In this document: positions 63,800 to 64,000 of the stretch, piece by piece
How the letters are laid out: every line of letters begins with the position of its first letter
How positions within the stretch are numbered: the first letter of the stretch is position 1
NCBI GenBank assembly: GCA_965153355.1
Contig: OZ231128.1
Coordinates: forward strand, 29,822,001 to 29,886,000
Reading direction: 5' to 3'
DNA length: 64,000 nt
Origin: Flaccisagitta enflata
Taxonomy: Eukaryota; Chaetognatha; Sagittoidea; Aphragmophora
Translations under genes and position numbers: made by a program
The notes under the pieces: model-generated
The model's database searches: none
Told to the model about the DNA's origin: nothing
What the model saw: only the letters and a program-made list of their open reading frames with translations

Positions 63800-64000
63800 T
63801 GATTTTATCATATTTTGACCTAAAAAGTAATTTGAACTATGCAATTCACATGATAACAAGGAGGAAAATGATGATTTTTAGTGAATTTCTGCTTACAATT
63901 TTTTCTTTTTTCTCAGGTCGAAATTCTAAGAAAGCCAAACACAGGGAAATTTTGCATTTTGAAAAACATAGTTCTCTCCGTAATTGATTTGGGAAGAGAA
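63800..64000. repeat. Dispersed repeat, copy 2 (runs off the window)
   Basis: It matches the segment at 25905-26150, including aggtcgaaattctaagaaag and aacatagttctctccg. Confidence 0.55.

Overview
This window is metazoan nuclear DNA. It has GT-AG introns, two multi-exon genes encoding animal-type secreted or GPI-anchored proteins, a non-LTR retrotransposon remnant, many short inverted-repeat transposons, and a very heavy load of microsatellites and minisatellites. A degenerate TTAGGG-type array near 61 kb argues mildly for a non-arthropod, non-nematode invertebrate. The species cannot be named from the sequence.

Genes. (1) At 1523-8381, minus strand: the 5' part of a gene for a secreted cysteine-rich repeat protein. 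It has a TATA promoter, a signal-peptide exon and five phase-compatible Cys-rich exons, and it runs off the left edge of the window. (2) At 19658-37474, minus strand: an almost complete alkaline phosphatase gene. Eleven exons were placed by splice sites and phase. All the metal-binding and nucleophile motifs are visible, and the protein ends in a Gly-rich linker and a GPI-anchor-type tail; only the signal-peptide exon was not found. (3) At 56934-57063, plus strand: a possible terminal exon of an unrecognised gene. The two solid genes lie in the same orientation, and the 11 kb between them is repeat-filled. Both can be read as cell-surface or extracellular products; nothing else links them.

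Layout. 1-8.5 kb: Cys-rich gene, its introns carrying CAA and GA tracts, a nested hAT-like MITE and a TA-flanked MITE. 8.5-19.3 kb: intergenic repeats, including a 1.2 kb tandem duplication (12.57-14.96 kb) and a 554-bp tandem repeat ending at the phosphatase 3' end. 19.6-37.5 kb: alkaline phosphatase, whose introns hold at least eight inverted-repeat elements. 37.5-46.6 kb: repeats, a 3 kb array of a 29-bp minisatellite, a 1.4 kb array of an 81-bp satellite, and a 380-bp satellite. 46.64-54.30 kb: one 7.66 kb element with 680-bp terminal inverted repeats and a 5-bp target duplication, itself containing later insertions. 54.7-56.3 kb: a truncated reverse transcriptase with a snap-back palindrome at its 5' end. 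56.3-64 kb: mostly repeats, with a telomere-like array and a 350-bp CA tract.

Two dispersed repeat families dominate the mobile fraction. One ('family H' here) has a (GGAC)n or (GTCC)n core, a 7-bp terminal hairpin whose stem changes with compensatory substitutions between subfamilies, and a far end complementary to that hairpin. This architecture recalls non-autonomous Helentron, DINE-1 or pearl-type elements. The other ('family F') has long inverted arms around mirrored ~20-bp minisatellites and also ends in a subfamily-specific short hairpin. Most long open reading frames in the window are translations of simple repeats and are not genes.
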